Assembly (NCBI GenBank): GCA_017621455.1
Contig: JAGATC010000019.1
Span: 62,001-126,000 of the forward strand
Reading direction: 5' to 3'
Length of the DNA: 64,000 nucleotides
Source of the DNA: Alistipes sp.
GTDB taxonomy: Bacteria > Bacteroidota > Bacteroidia > Bacteroidales > Rikenellaceae
The notes beneath the pieces were generated by a model. That model did not search any database, was not told the origin of the DNA, and saw only the letters and a program-made list of their open reading frames with translations. Positions 25,903 through 35,991 of this stretch are shown piece by piece (position 1 is the first letter of the stretch; each line of letters starts with the position of its first letter). The translations under genes were made by a program, and so were the position numbers.

Positions 25903-28900
25903 ATGAGTAATGTAAATTTGACACCCGACTATTTGTTTGAGGTTAGTTGGGAGGTGTGTAACAAGGTGGGCGGTATCCATACCGTTATCGCCTCGAAGGC
26001 GCACACCGTAAAAAGCGAGATGGGCGATAAGTACATCACTATCGGCCCCGACTTCTCGTTCGACGCTGCTAATCCCGAGTTTAACGAGGACCAGACACTT
26101 CTCGCTGCATGGCGCGAGACGCTATACAACCAGGGCGTACGTGTACGTATCGGCCGCTGGGCTATCGACGGCAGCCCTATCGCCATCCTTATCGACTTCA
26201 AGTCGTTCATCCGCGAGAAGGATAACATCCTTAAGCAGCTATGGGAGTCATACCACGTAGACTCGTTGTCGGGTCAGTGGGACTATGTTGAGCCCGTATT
26301 GTTCGGTCACGCTGCAGGTGTGGTAATCGCATCGTTCGCTGAGACCTTCTGCCAGCACTCTGATAAGATTGTGGCACACTTCCACGAGTGGATGGCGGCT
26401 GCAGGTTCGCTCTATCTTCGCGACAATGCCCCCTACGTAGCAACCGTATTCTCAACACACGCAACAGTTATGGGCCGTTGCATCGCGGGTAATCGTCTAC
26501 CCCTCTACAACGACCTTCACAAGTTCAACGCCGACGAGCTTGCACGCCAGTTCAACGTAATGGCTAAGCACTCTTTGGAGAAGTCGGCAGCAACATACGC
26601 TGATGCCTTCCTCACCGTTAGCGACATCACCGCAAACGAGTGCCGCTACCTTCTCGGCCGTGAGGTAACACGCATCACCCCTAATGGCTTCGAGAATGGC
26701 TTCGTGCCCGCTGAGGATAAGCTCGCCAAGGTACGTGAGACATCTCGTCGCAAGATGCTCGACGTAGCACGCGCCACTTGGGGCTACAACTTCGCAGAGA
26801 ACACACTCATCGTAGGCACAAGCGGCCGCTATGAGTTCCACAATAAGGGTATCGACGTATTCCTCGAGTCACTCAAGCAGCTCGCCACAAGCAACATCGA
26901 CCGCGATGTGTTGGCTGTAATCGCTGTGCCCGCAGGCAACCTTGGCGCTCGTGAGGACTTGGCTCAGCACCTCGCTGATGCTAACAACGCCATCGACCCC
27001 GCTGAGAAGCGCTACCTCACTCACTACCTCGAGTCTCCAGCATGGGACCAGGTATCGCAGAGCATCGAGGGTAGCATCCTCTCTACCACAGCATCACGCG
27101 TGAAGGTTCTCTTCGTGCCCACCTACCTCAATGGCAACGACGGCATCTTCAACCTCCCCTACTACGACATGTTGGCAGGTGTTGACCTCACCATCTTCGC
27201 ATCATACTACGAGCCATGGGGTTACACTCCTCTCGAGTCGGTAGCATACGGTGTACCTACGGTGACTACCACACTTGCAGGTTTCGGCATGTGGGTTGCA
27301 AAGCAGGCAAACCACAACGGCGTGGATATCGTACGTCGTGACGACTACAACACACGCGAGGTGGTACTCCAGATTACGGACATCATCAAGCGCTACATGG
27401 ATATGAGCGACGAGGCCTTGGCTGAGGCACGTAAGGCTGCAGCCGAGATCTCAGCAACAGCTCTCTGGAAGCGTCTCTTCAAGGAGTACAAGCAGGCATA
27501 CGAGGAGGCTATCGACAACTCGGTATCGCGTACAAACCGTGTACTTATCGACGGTGGTGGCCGTGCTGAGCAGATCAACTTCGTACGTCAGCAGCTCACC
27601 TCAAACCGTCCTTCATGGCACCGTTTGATGGTAGAGAAGGGTATTCCCGAGCGCTTAAAGCCCCTCGAGGAGCTCTCACGCAACTTGTGGTGGTGCTGGA
27701 CGGTGGCTGCTCGCGACTTGTTCGAGTCGGTAGATGAGGAGCTCTGGGTAAAGGTTGACCGCAACCCTATCGCACTTCTCGACAAGCTCTCAGCATCGCG
27801 CTGCGAGGAGCTCTGCGCAGATAAGGACTTCCTTAAGCGCATGGATGCTGTATATAAGGAGTTTACCGAGTATATGGCAGAGAAACCATCGCCCGAGCAC
27901 GCAAAGGTGGCTTACTTCTCTATGGAGTATGGTTTGCACTCATCGTTGAAGATCTACTCGGGTGGTCTCGGTATCTTGGCTGGTGACTACCTCAAGGAGG
28001 CATCAGACCGCAACGTACCTATGGTCGCTGTAGGTCTCTTGTACCGCTACGGCTACTTCACACAGCGTCTCTCGGCACAGGGTGCTCAGGAGGCTACTTA
28101 CGAGGCACAGAACTTCTTCAAGCTCCCCATCTCGCCCGTGCGTGACGAGTTCGGCAACTGGGTGACAACACAGGTGGCTCTGCCTGGCCGTACGCTCTCA
28201 GCACGCGTATGGAAGTGCCAGGTGGGTCGTACCGACCTCTTCTTGTTGGATGCCGACTATGAGGCTAACCTCGAGGAGGATCGTCAGGTGACATACTACC
28301 TCTATGGTGGTGACTGGGAAAACCGTCTCAAGCAGGAGATCTTGCTCGGCGTGGGTGGTATCCGTGCCCTCGTGAAGATGGGCATCAAGCAGGAGGTATA
28401 CCACTGCAACGAGGGTCACGCAGCCTTCATCGGCGTGGAGCGTATCCGCAACCTTATCGCTAAGAAGCACCTCTCGTTCTCGGAGGCTATGGAGGTTATC
28501 CGCTCATCGTCACTCTTTACTACACATACCCCCGTGCCCGCAGGTCACGATGCATTCCCCGAGTCGATGATTCGTCAGTATATGTCGCACTACCCCGACG
28601 TATTGGGTATCACCTGGGATCAGTTCATCAACCTCGGTAAGACCAACCCCAACGACCCCAACGAGAAGTTCTCGATGTCGGTACTCGCATGTAACCTCTC
28701 ACAGGAGGTAAACGGCGTATCATGGCTCCACGGCGAGGTGTCGAAGGATATTCTTGGCAACATGTGGCCCGGCTACTTCAAGAACGAGCTACATATCGGC
28801 TACGTTACCAACGGTGTTCACTTCCCAACATGGGTAGCATCGAACCTCCGTCGTCTCTATGCCAAGTACTTCGGTGACGCCTTCTCGGGTCACACCTACA

Positions 28901-30147
28901 ACATCCCCGAGTGGCAGAACGTACACAAGATCGACGACAAGGAGCTCTGGGCAGAGCGTATGTTCCTCAAGGAGCGCCTTATCAAGACTATCCGCAAGCG
29001 TTATAGCGATCCTACACAGGTGCGTCTACAGTCGCCCCGACAGATGGTTCAGGTTACCGAGAGCATCAAGCCCGACGTGCTTACCATCGGTTTTGCTCGC
29101 CGCTTCGCTACATACAAGCGTGCATACCTTCTCTTTACCAACCTCGAGCGCTTGTCGGCGTTGGTAAACAACAAGGAGCGCCCCGTGCAGTTCATCTTCG
29201 CAGGTAAGGCTCACCCCAACGATAAGCCCGGTCAGGACCTTATCAAGCGCATCGTTGAGGTGTCGGCAATGCCCGAGTTCGTAGGTAAGATTGTCTTCTT
29301 GCAGAACTACGACATGGAGCTTGCACGCCGCATGGTACAGGGCGTTGACGTATGGCTCAACACTCCTACCCGTCCTTTGGAGGCTTCGGGTACATCGGGC
29401 GAGAAGTGCGTGATGAACGGTGTAATGCAGTTCTCGGTACTCGACGGCTGGTGGGTTGAGGGCTACAGAGAGGGTGCTGGCTGGATGCTTCCTATGGAGC
29501 GTTCGTATGCCGATCAGCGCTTCCAGGATGAGCTCGACGCCGAGATGATATACAACACCATCGAGGAGCAGATCGTGCCTCTCTACTACGATCGTGCCGA
29601 GGATGGCGTGCCTCACCGCTGGGTGAATGCCGTGAAGAAGTGCGTGGCAGACATCGCCTCGAACTTCACCACAAACCGCATGCTCATCGACTACGAGGAG
29701 CGCTTCTACAACAAGCTCGCAGCACGTAAGGGTCTTATGTTGGACAACAACTACCTCATGGCGCGCCAGATTGCAGCATGGAAGCGTAAGGTGTCGGCAG
29801 CATGGGATAATGTCAACATTATCGACGTTAAGCGTGCCGAGATTGAGTCGGAGGCAATATATGTGGGCAAGAAGTACCACTTCGAGCTTACCATTGACCT
29901 CGCAGGCTTGGCTAAGGAGGACATTGGCGCTGAGTTGGTTGTAGCTACACAGATTGAGGCTGGCCAGGCAGCTAATGTTGTCGAGACACGCCGCTTGCAT
30001 GTTATTGCCGAGGAGGGTAACACCGTAACTCTCGCATTGGACTACGCACCTGAGCACACAGGTATGTTCGATGTAGCATTGCGTGTGTTCCCAACTAACG
30101 ACAAGCTCGAGCACCGTATGGACTTTGCACTTGTTAAGTGGGCATAA
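25903..30147 (+). CDS. Fused glycogen synthase (GT3) / alpha-glucan phosphorylase (GT35)
   Basis: 1414 residues. The N-terminal half (about 1-545) is a GT3, eukaryote-like glycogen synthase: FEVSWEVCNKVGGIHTV start, HFHEWMAA and YYEPWGYTPLES. Residues about 580-1310 are a bacterial-type alpha-glucan phosphorylase with its N-terminal DUF3417-like part (LSRNLWWCWT), YFSMEYGLH, HCNEGHAAF, TTHTPVPAGHD and the PLP site EASGTSGEK (Lys1168). A C-terminal beta module follows. One polypeptide can thus both lengthen storage glucan and release glucose-1-phosphate. The fusion is characteristic of Bacteroidota. GlgB, the branching enzyme, is 10 kb away. Confidence 0.93.
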   Translation: MSNVNLTPDYLFEVSWEVCNKVGGIHTVIASKAHTVKSEMGDKYITIGPDFSFDAANPEFNEDQTLLAAWRETLYNQGVRVRIGRWAIDGSPIAILIDFKSFIREKDNILKQLWESYHVDSLSGQWDYVEPVLFGHAAGVVIASFAETFCQHSDKIVAHFHEWMAAAGSLYLRDNAPYVATVFSTHATVMGRCIAGNRLPLYNDLHKFNADELARQFNVMAKHSLEKSAATYADAFLTVSDITANECRYLLGREVTRITPNGFENGFVPAEDKLAKVRETSRRKMLDVARATWGYNFAENTLIVGTSGRYEFHNKGIDVFLESLKQLATSNIDRDVLAVIAVPAGNLGAREDLAQHLADANNAIDPAEKRYLTHYLESPAWDQVSQSIEGSILSTTASRVKVLFVPTYLNGNDGIFNLPYYDMLAGVDLTIFASYYEPWGYTPLESVAYGVPTVTTTLAGFGMWVAKQANHNGVDIVRRDDYNTREVVLQITDIIKRYMDMSDEALAEARKAAAEISATALWKRLFKEYKQAYEEAIDNSVSRTNRVLIDGGGRAEQINFVRQQLTSNRPSWHRLMVEKGIPERLKPLEELSRNLWWCWTVAARDLFESVDEELWVKVDRNPIALLDKLSASRCEELCADKDFLKRMDAVYKEFTEYMAEKPSPEHAKVAYFSMEYGLHSSLKIYSGGLGILAGDYLKEASDRNVPMVAVGLLYRYGYFTQRLSAQGAQEATYEAQNFFKLPISPVRDEFGNWVTTQVALPGRTLSARVWKCQVGRTDLFLLDADYEANLEEDRQVTYYLYGGDWENRLKQEILLGVGGIRALVKMGIKQEVYHCNEGHAAFIGVERIRNLIAKKHLSFSEAMEVIRSSSLFTTHTPVPAGHDAFPESMIRQYMSHYPDVLGITWDQFINLGKTNPNDPNEKFSMSVLACNLSQEVNGVSWLHGEVSKDILGNMWPGYFKNELHIGYVTNGVHFPTWVASNLRRLYAKYFGDAFSGHTYNIPEWQNVHKIDDKELWAERMFLKERLIKTIRKRYSDPTQVRLQSPRQMVQVTESIKPDVLTIGFARRFATYKRAYLLFTNLERLSALVNNKERPVQFIFAGKAHPNDKPGQDLIKRIVEVSAMPEFVGKIVFLQNYDMELARRMVQGVDVWLNTPTRPLEASGTSGEKCVMNGVMQFSVLDGWWVEGYREGAGWMLPMERSYADQRFQDELDAEMIYNTIEEQIVPLYYDRAEDGVPHRWVNAVKKCVADIASNFTTNRMLIDYEERFYNKLAARKGLMLDNNYLMARQIAAWKRKVSAAWDNVNIIDVKRAEIESEAIYVGKKYHFELTIDLAGLAKEDIGAELVVATQIEAGQAANVVETRRLHVIAEEGNTVTLALDYAPEHTGMFDVALRVFPTNDKLEHRMDFALVKWA

Positions 30148-30197
30148 ATAATCTCATGTGATAGCGGTGCTACTGCATCGCTTTCATAAAAGTAATA

Positions 30198-30245
30198 CCC
30201 CGTGGGCTGTACGTCAGAGTACGATTCCACGGGGCATTCTTTTCT
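30198..30245 (+). terminator. Terminator of the GT3-GT35 gene
   Basis: CCCCGTGG / CCACGGGG stem (30198-30205 with 30227-30234) with an inner GTAC/GTAC helix, followed by CATTCTTTTC. Confidence 0.85.
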
Positions 30246-30298
30246 ACCCTGAATTCCACCAAGCCTCACAACTACCCACTAAAAAGTATTACATACTA

Positions 30299-30328
30299 TT
30301 GTAATTATCAAATATTTGCGTATATTTG
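30299..30328 (+). promoter_or_regulatory. Promoter of the FN3 lipoprotein gene
   Basis: TTG at 30299-30301 and TATATTTG at 30321-30328 with 19-nt spacing. The ATG is 57 nt further on. Confidence 0.6.
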
Positions 30329-30385
30329 CACGCTAATATTCTGAAAACAAGACACATTAAAATAACACATTAAACTATTCACACA

Positions 30386-31813
30386 ATGAAAAACCTATTT
30401 AACACACTTCTCGCAGGCGTTGTGGCGCTTATGTTCATCGGCTGCGAGGATGCAGGCAAGGAGAAGATTGAGGGACAGCTCGCTACTCCCGAGTTTACCT
30501 GCACGGTAGATGCCAACACCATTATGGTATCGTGGGAGGCCGTAGAGGGTGCTGCCTACTACGAGATTACTCTCTCAAACAAGGCTACCGAGAAGACCGA
30601 CAAGACCGTACACCGCTTCGAGGACCTCGAGTACAACACCGAGTACACCGTAAAGCTTCAGGCAATAGCAACCGATGAGTCAAAGAACTCGCAGGTAGCA
30701 AGCCAGAAGGTTAAGACCGAGGAGCTTCTTTCGTTTCAGTACCGTGAGTGGTATCCCAAGAATGGTGCTGCCGCTTCTGCCATCTCGAACAATGGTCGTT
30801 GGGTTGTTGGTGGTAACGACCGCGCGGGCTTTGTGCTCGACCTATCTAAGGATGAGATGGTAGAGTTTGCTGGTGCTGAGTTCTCCGATGTTGCTGACGA
30901 TGGTACTGCCGTAGGTGCAAGCTTCGAGAATAACGCCGATGGTAACGCTGCATTGCTCGTTGGTGATAAGATGGTTGAGATAGACCTTTCGTCTATTGCC
31001 GTAAAGCATGGTATGAGCTGCTGTACGGGCATTACACCCGATGCGACCTATATCGTAGGTTGGTTCTGGGAGTACGACGAGGCTAACTCATACTTCGCAC
31101 AGCAGTATGGCTCTGTTATTCCCTTCTGCTACGATGTGCTTAAGGACCGCGTGACTGTTCCTACCGAGGGCGAGCGTATCTACAACGAGAATGCTGCAAC
31201 AGCCATTAAGGCAGTTGCTCCCGACCGTACATTGCTCGGCTACCAGCAGTCTCAGGGTATCCACTCTATCGTGTGGGCAGACGAGAACACTCCTTACGAG
31301 TATGTTCTCTTCGAGTACAATGATAGCTATGAGCCTGTATTCAGCCTCGGTGATACACAGAACCTCTTCTCGCAGAGTGGTCGCTACATCTACGGCAAGG
31401 CTACCGACTTCGTTAATGGTCAGGCGGTAATTCCTGCCGCTTATGACCGCGAGACCAAGGAGCTATACACCTTTACTGGTGGTTCTGTGACTGCTATGTC
31501 GGATCAGGGTATTGTCTTTATCAACGACGCCCCCTACTACCTCGGTACTACCTCGTATGTTGTGGACATTACCAAGGGTGAGCCCTACGAGCAGGTTCCT
31601 TTCGAGGAGTGGATCTTCGACACTCACAAAGTAGACATCGCGTCGTTCCACCCATCTACAGACGAGACAGATGGTGACAGTATATACTTGGAGGCTATTA
31701 TTATGATCGGCGTATCGGAGGATGGCACTAAGTTCCTCGGTATCACCAACACAAATCAGGGTTGGATGACCCTCGTTGTAGACATCAACGGCCAGCCTAC
31801 ACCACAGCAGTAA
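30386..31813 (+). CDS. Lipoprotein with FN3 domain and a beta-propeller-like repeat region
   Basis: 475 residues. Lipobox FIGC (Cys20) predicts lipid anchoring. Residues about 33-115 form a fibronectin-III domain (TIMVSWEAVEGAAYYEI). The remainder carries recurring short blades such as AISNNGRWVVGGND, GITPDATYIVGWF, SQSGRYIYGKA and VSEDGTKFLGI. These resemble HAF/WD-like repeats (ISxxGxxVxG) found in extracellular beta-propellers. Function unknown; probably surface binding. Strong promoter and terminator; monocistronic. Confidence 0.7.
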   Translation: MKNLFNTLLAGVVALMFIGCEDAGKEKIEGQLATPEFTCTVDANTIMVSWEAVEGAAYYEITLSNKATEKTDKTVHRFEDLEYNTEYTVKLQAIATDESKNSQVASQKVKTEELLSFQYREWYPKNGAAASAISNNGRWVVGGNDRAGFVLDLSKDEMVEFAGAEFSDVADDGTAVGASFENNADGNAALLVGDKMVEIDLSSIAVKHGMSCCTGITPDATYIVGWFWEYDEANSYFAQQYGSVIPFCYDVLKDRVTVPTEGERIYNENAATAIKAVAPDRTLLGYQQSQGIHSIVWADENTPYEYVLFEYNDSYEPVFSLGDTQNLFSQSGRYIYGKATDFVNGQAVIPAAYDRETKELYTFTGGSVTAMSDQGIVFINDAPYYLGTTSYVVDITKGEPYEQVPFEEWIFDTHKVDIASFHPSTDETDGDSIYLEAIIMIGVSEDGTKFLGITNTNQGWMTLVVDINGQPTPQQ

Positions 31814-31833
31814 TAGACCGATGTAAAAATAGT

Positions 31834-31870
31834 ATAGGGGGCTATCCAACGTGGATAGTCCCCTATTTAT
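31834..31870 (+). terminator. Terminator of the FN3 lipoprotein gene
   Basis: ATAGGGG / CCCCTAT and CTATCC / GGATAG stacked stems with a 5-nt loop, then TTATTATT-like sequence. Confidence 0.85.
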
Positions 31871-31937
31871 TAGTGATTAGGAGGATGGCTGTGCACCAAG
31901 GTTGGTAGCACCACCATAAACTCTCAAAAGTCCGCTT

Positions 31938-32361
31938 GATGAGATAATTCAGCATGCATAGATAGATGATGCCTTATCACTACGCTTTGTAGTCAGAAGG
32001 CATTAGATACAACGCTCGGCAAAAAAAATGCGGATGGGCTGTACTATAGCGTACTGCCCATTCGCATTTACTTTTGTTAGCGGCAGCAGATGCTACCTTA
32101 TCACGACTCTTTGTAGTTAGAAGGCATTAGATACGACGCTCGGCCGATTTCAAGACGACAATGGGCAGCACTAATGTGCTACCCATTGATATGATAATCG
32201 TTAGCGGCAGCAGATGCAGCCTTGTCACGACTCTTTGTAGTTAGAAGGCATTAGATACAACGCTCGGCGAATTTCGAGGCGATGGGCTGTACTATAGCGT
32301 ACTGCCCATTGCTGAGATAATTCGTTAGCGGAAGTAGATGATGCCTTATCACTACAAAGAC
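31938..32361. repeat. Tandem array of 124-bp imperfect palindromes (three full units plus one partial)
   Basis: Units begin CTTTGTAGTYAGAAGGC at 31985, 32109 and 32233, an exact 124-bp period. The last ends GCCTTATCACTACAAAG at 32343-32359, and a partial right end precedes unit 1 (31938-31984). Each unit folds on itself: outer arms pair, with the two same mismatches in every copy (AGTGATAAGG against CCTTCTRACT). The shared 17-mer TAGATACAACGCTCGGC opens the middle arm, and an inner ATGGG...CCCAT hairpin tops it. Inner pairs differ between units but stay complementary (GTAC/GTAC in units 1 and 3, AGCAC/GTGCT in unit 2). The array starts 2 nt after the TAG stop of the PII-like gene. No ORF inside. 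It fills most of the 548-bp gap 31814-32361. Confidence 0.9.
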
Positions 32362-32655
32362 CTACATGCACTGCGTAATATCCCACACAAACGCACGCGA
32401 GCCCTGCTGCTTTGTGGTAAAGTCTATCTCGCGCACTGCCTCCAATAGCTCCTCAACCTTGTGGTCCTCGACGATGGCAAGGATAGAGGTATTCATTGAG
32501 GGCCATGCGTGTGTGCCATAGTGAGGCTCACCATCGTAGGTGCCACGACCCTCGGTGAGTGCCCAACGTGTAAAGCCACGAACACCATGATCGTCGAGCA
32601 TCTTATTCACTCGGTCGGTAAGTGCCTGGTTGTATGATAGAAAGAATGCTTTCAT
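32362..32655 (-). CDS. PII-like protein associated with RND efflux (PG0541 family)
   Basis: 97 residues, MKAFFLSYNQALTDRVN... with a beta-alpha-beta layout ending FVWDITQCM. It matches the PG0541 group of small PII-like proteins, which follow RND pump genes in Bacteroidota (Porphyromonas PG0538-0541 order: TolC, MFP, RND, PII-like). It likely binds a small ligand and regulates the pump post-translationally; this is inferred. It lies 62 bp after the RND gene, last in the operon, and its stop codon abuts the palindrome array. Confidence 0.85.
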   Translation of the reverse strand: MKAFFLSYNQALTDRVNKMLDDHGVRGFTRWALTEGRGTYDGEPHYGTHAWPSMNTSILAIVEDHKVEELLEAVREIDFTTKQQGSRAFVWDITQCM

Positions 32656-32717
32656 CGCTTAAAGTTATTTATTGTCGGCGGACGTATGCCCGCCGACTAT
32701 TGTTAATGTTAATCTAC

Positions 32718-35700
32718 TTACTGGTTCTTCTCCATCTGCTGGCGGATGAATGCCTCGTCCTGAGCATCGCGTGCTGCCTTACGACGTGCACGACGCTCCT
32801 TAGAGCCCTCGAGCATAGCGTAGAGCGAAGGCACGATGAAGAGAGTGATGATGGTAGACATCAACAGACCGCCCACAACGGCGATACCCATAGGCTGCCA
32901 TGTCTCCGAACCCTCACCGATACCAAGTGCCATAGGCAACATACCGAGTATGGTGGTGAGCGATGTCATCAACACAGGGCGCAGACGGCTCTTACCACCC
33001 TGGATAACGGCGTCAGAGATTGACGTACCACGCTCGACGAGCAGGTTCATGTAGTCCACCATCACGATACCGTTCTTAGTAACAATACCCACAAGCATGA
33101 TGGCACCGATAAGAGCGATAATCGAGAGCGGAGTGTTTGTCATCCACAGTGCGATGAATACACCCGACATAGCGAATGGGATGGTAAACATGATGATGAA
33201 TGGGTAGACGAGAGACTCGAACTGTGTAGCCATCACGATGTATACCAAGATGATGATAAGAATCAAAAGTACACCGATATCCGAGAATGCCTCACCCTGG
33301 TCCTCGATAGAACCACCAATCTCAAGAGTTAGACCTGCGGGCACCTCATAGTCAGCAAGCATAGCCTCAACCTCGGCAACAGCATCACCAAGAGCTACAT
33401 CTGCACCCACCGAGCCCTCGACAGTGATGATACGCTGACGGTTCTCACGCTCAATCTCAGGTGACGCATACTCCTCAGAGATGGTAGCCACCTCCTTAAG
33501 CTTAATAGGCTGACCCATAGAGGTGTAGAGCACGATGTTCTCGAGGTCCTCGATATTCTCGCGATATGACTCATCGTAGCGTACTACAATGTCGTACTCG
33601 TCACCATCCTCACGATACTTAGCGCACTCGAAACCATAGATACGGTTACGAACAAACTGCGCCGCTGAGGCTGAATTCATGCCGTAGTATGCGAGCTTCT
33701 CACGGTCGAAGCGTACGTTAAGCTCGGGCTCGAGGTCCTCACGTGAGAGCTTAACGTCACGCATGGTACCAAGCTGTGACATGAGACCCTGAAGCTCCTT
33801 AGCCGTAGACATAGCATCGTCCATGTTGTGGCCAAAGACCTTAATATTCACGGTACTTGAACCCGACATACCACCCTGCTGGCCACCAGGAATCACCTGA
33901 TACTCAATAATCTCGGGGATATAGTCGTAGTTAGTCTGGTTGTACTCGCTAATGTTATCCTGGATAGCCTGCAAGTCGGCACGCAACTCATCCGAAATCT
34001 CGAAAATCGAAGGACGCTCGATATCCGAACGACGAGGCATACGCAGGTTGAAGTTGATAAGGTGCGAGCCCGTAGTCTGCATCGCTGCAAAGGCGTTATT
34101 TGCAGAGTTCTCACCGGCAGAGGTACTTACCATGTGGATGTAGGGGTACTTCGTATTGAGCAACGAGTCTATCATGCGAGCCACCTTCGTTGTCTGGTCT
34201 ACGTGGGTATTCTGAGGCACCTTGACGGTCATAGAGATACGCGCATTATCAGAAGGTGGGAAGAACTCCGTAGGCACCTGGCTCACGAGCAACAACGACA
34301 CGCCGAAGACTGCCATAAGTACCAATGTAGCACTCTTACGCCACTTAACCACAAAGCGAAGCATCTTCTCATAGATGTTATCGAGCCAGATAAGGAACTT
34401 ATCGATAGGCTTATACACGATACCGATGCCCTTGTAGGTGTGGGCACCACCATCGAGCTTAAGCAGATATGCCGAGAGCATAGGCGTAAGCGTAATTGCC
34501 GCAGCGGTACTTACGCAGACTACGATGGTTACAATCCAACCGAGCTCTCTAAAGAGGATACCCGACATACCAGGAATCATCGTAAGAGGCATAAACACGG
34601 CAACAACAACCAACGTAGTGGCGATAACCGACAACCACACCTCGTTCGTAGCATAGATTGCCGCCTCCTTAGGCTTCGAGCCACGCTCGATGTGTGTAGT
34701 AATGTTCTCCAACACCACAATCGCGTCATCCACAACCATACCGATAGCGATAGATAGCGCCGAGAGCGAGATGATGTTAAGCGTAGAACCTACTGCATAG
34801 AGGTAGATAAAGGCACAGATAAGCGAGATGGGGATGGTCAAGCAGATGATGAACGTAGCACGCCAACGACCAAGGAAGAACATCACCACCAAGATTACGA
34901 AGATGAAGGCGAACATGATGGTCTCGGCCAACGAGTTGATGGCATTCTTAATCTCCTGCGACGACTCGAAGATGGTCTCTACCTTACAATCGGGTGGAAG
35001 TGTAGGGATAATCTCCTCGAGCTTCGCCTGCACATCCTCGATAATCTGTACCGAGTTAGCACCTGTCTGCTTCTGCACAAGGATACGCACACCTGGACGA
35101 CCATTGATGCGCTCATCCATGGTCTTCTCCTCGAGCGTATCTTTAATCTCGGCAACATCCGAGAGCATGACAGTACGGCCATTCTGATTCGAGATAACGA
35201 TATCGAAGAGCTCACGGCTATCGTCAAACTCGATATCGGTCTTTACGTTAAACGTCTGATTACCAAGGTCAAGCTTACCTGCTGGGATGTTGATATTCTC
35301 GGCAGCAATAATCTGACCGAGCTGCTCAACAGTAAGGCCGTATGCCTCAAGCTTCTTGGGGTCGACATTTACCTGCACCTCACGCTCACGAGCACCAACA
35401 ACGGCAACAGAACCGATGCCGTTAATACGGTTAAGCTCGTTAACCACCTTGTCGTCAAGAATCTTGTAAAGTGCATTGTAGCTCTCGTCTGCCGTAACTG
35501 AGAGCATCATAACGGGAATCATCGAAGATGAGAACTTCATAACTGTGGGGAACTCCACATCCTCGGGGAGCAACGACTGTGTGCGGCTCACGACATCACG
35601 CACATCGTTCGTAGCCTCCGTCAGATCACATCCATATTCAAATTCGAGTGTGATCATAGAGACGTTGTCCGACGACTTCGATGTAATCTTATCAAGGTTA

Positions 35701-35924
35701 TCCACCGAGTTGAGCTGGTCCTCCAGCACTCGGGTGATGTTGGTCTCGATATCCTCGGCATTACCTCCTGGATACATCGTGATAACACTGATGTAGGGCA
35801 CCTCGATATCGGGATACTGGTCGATGCCGAGCTTGCTCACCGAGAACAAGCCAAAGACAATGACCGCTATAAATATTAGCGCGGTAGAGATCGGTTTTCG
35901 TACCGCCGATTCGTAAATTTTCAT
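32718..35924 (-). CDS. RND-family efflux pump inner-membrane transporter (AcrB/MexB type)
   Basis: 1068 residues, MKIYESAVRKPISTALIF start, with the expected 12 spans and two large periplasmic loops. Motifs include YPDIEVP, the GMVVDDAIVVLENI span-4 segment carrying the Asp-Asp proton relay, and GIVTKNGIVMVDYMN in the second half. It uses proton motive force to export drugs, detergents or metabolites through the MFP and TolC partners encoded upstream. HAE-1 type rather than metal-specific, judged from the DD relay. Confidence 0.95.
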   Translation of the reverse strand: MKIYESAVRKPISTALIFIAVIVFGLFSVSKLGIDQYPDIEVPYISVITMYPGGNAEDIETNITRVLEDQLNSVDNLDKITSKSSDNVSMITLEFEYGCDLTEATNDVRDVVSRTQSLLPEDVEFPTVMKFSSSMIPVMMLSVTADESYNALYKILDDKVVNELNRINGIGSVAVVGAREREVQVNVDPKKLEAYGLTVEQLGQIIAAENINIPAGKLDLGNQTFNVKTDIEFDDSRELFDIVISNQNGRTVMLSDVAEIKDTLEEKTMDERINGRPGVRILVQKQTGANSVQIIEDVQAKLEEIIPTLPPDCKVETIFESSQEIKNAINSLAETIMFAFIFVILVVMFFLGRWRATFIICLTIPISLICAFIYLYAVGSTLNIISLSALSIAIGMVVDDAIVVLENITTHIERGSKPKEAAIYATNEVWLSVIATTLVVVAVFMPLTMIPGMSGILFRELGWIVTIVVCVSTAAAITLTPMLSAYLLKLDGGAHTYKGIGIVYKPIDKFLIWLDNIYEKMLRFVVKWRKSATLVLMAVFGVSLLLVSQVPTEFFPPSDNARISMTVKVPQNTHVDQTTKVARMIDSLLNTKYPYIHMVSTSAGENSANNAFAAMQTTGSHLINFNLRMPRRSDIERPSIFEISDELRADLQAIQDNISEYNQTNYDYIPEIIEYQVIPGGQQGGMSGSSTVNIKVFGHNMDDAMSTAKELQGLMSQLGTMRDVKLSREDLEPELNVRFDREKLAYYGMNSASAAQFVRNRIYGFECAKYREDGDEYDIVVRYDESYRENIEDLENIVLYTSMGQPIKLKEVATISEEYASPEIERENRQRIITVEGSVGADVALGDAVAEVEAMLADYEVPAGLTLEIGGSIEDQGEAFSDIGVLLILIIILVYIVMATQFESLVYPFIIMFTIPFAMSGVFIALWMTNTPLSIIALIGAIMLVGIVTKNGIVMVDYMNLLVERGTSISDAVIQGGKSRLRPVLMTSLTTILGMLPMALGIGEGSETWQPMGIAVVGGLLMSTIITLFIVPSLYAMLEGSKERRARRKAARDAQDEAFIRQQMEKNQ

Positions 35925-35991
35925 CTATATTGAGTTTTTAGTATGACGTAGGTCGTGCAACTAACGTTAGCTTTGACTATCTTATCGGGGG

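Noticed and set aside
29026-30114. Long minus-strand ORF of 362 codons inside the glycogen synthase/phosphorylase gene
   Set aside because: Antisense shadow of a GC-rich gene with strong motifs on the plus strand; no promoter or family match.
31938-32361. CRISPR array
   Set aside because: Period is 124 bp, the whole unit is conserved rather than a short repeat with unique spacers, and no cas gene is near.
31938-32361. Integron attC sites or a kink-turn motif
   Set aside because: No GTTRRRY/RYYYAAC core pairs, no integrase, no cassettes between units. The 4x4 internal loop is symmetric, unlike a kink-turn.
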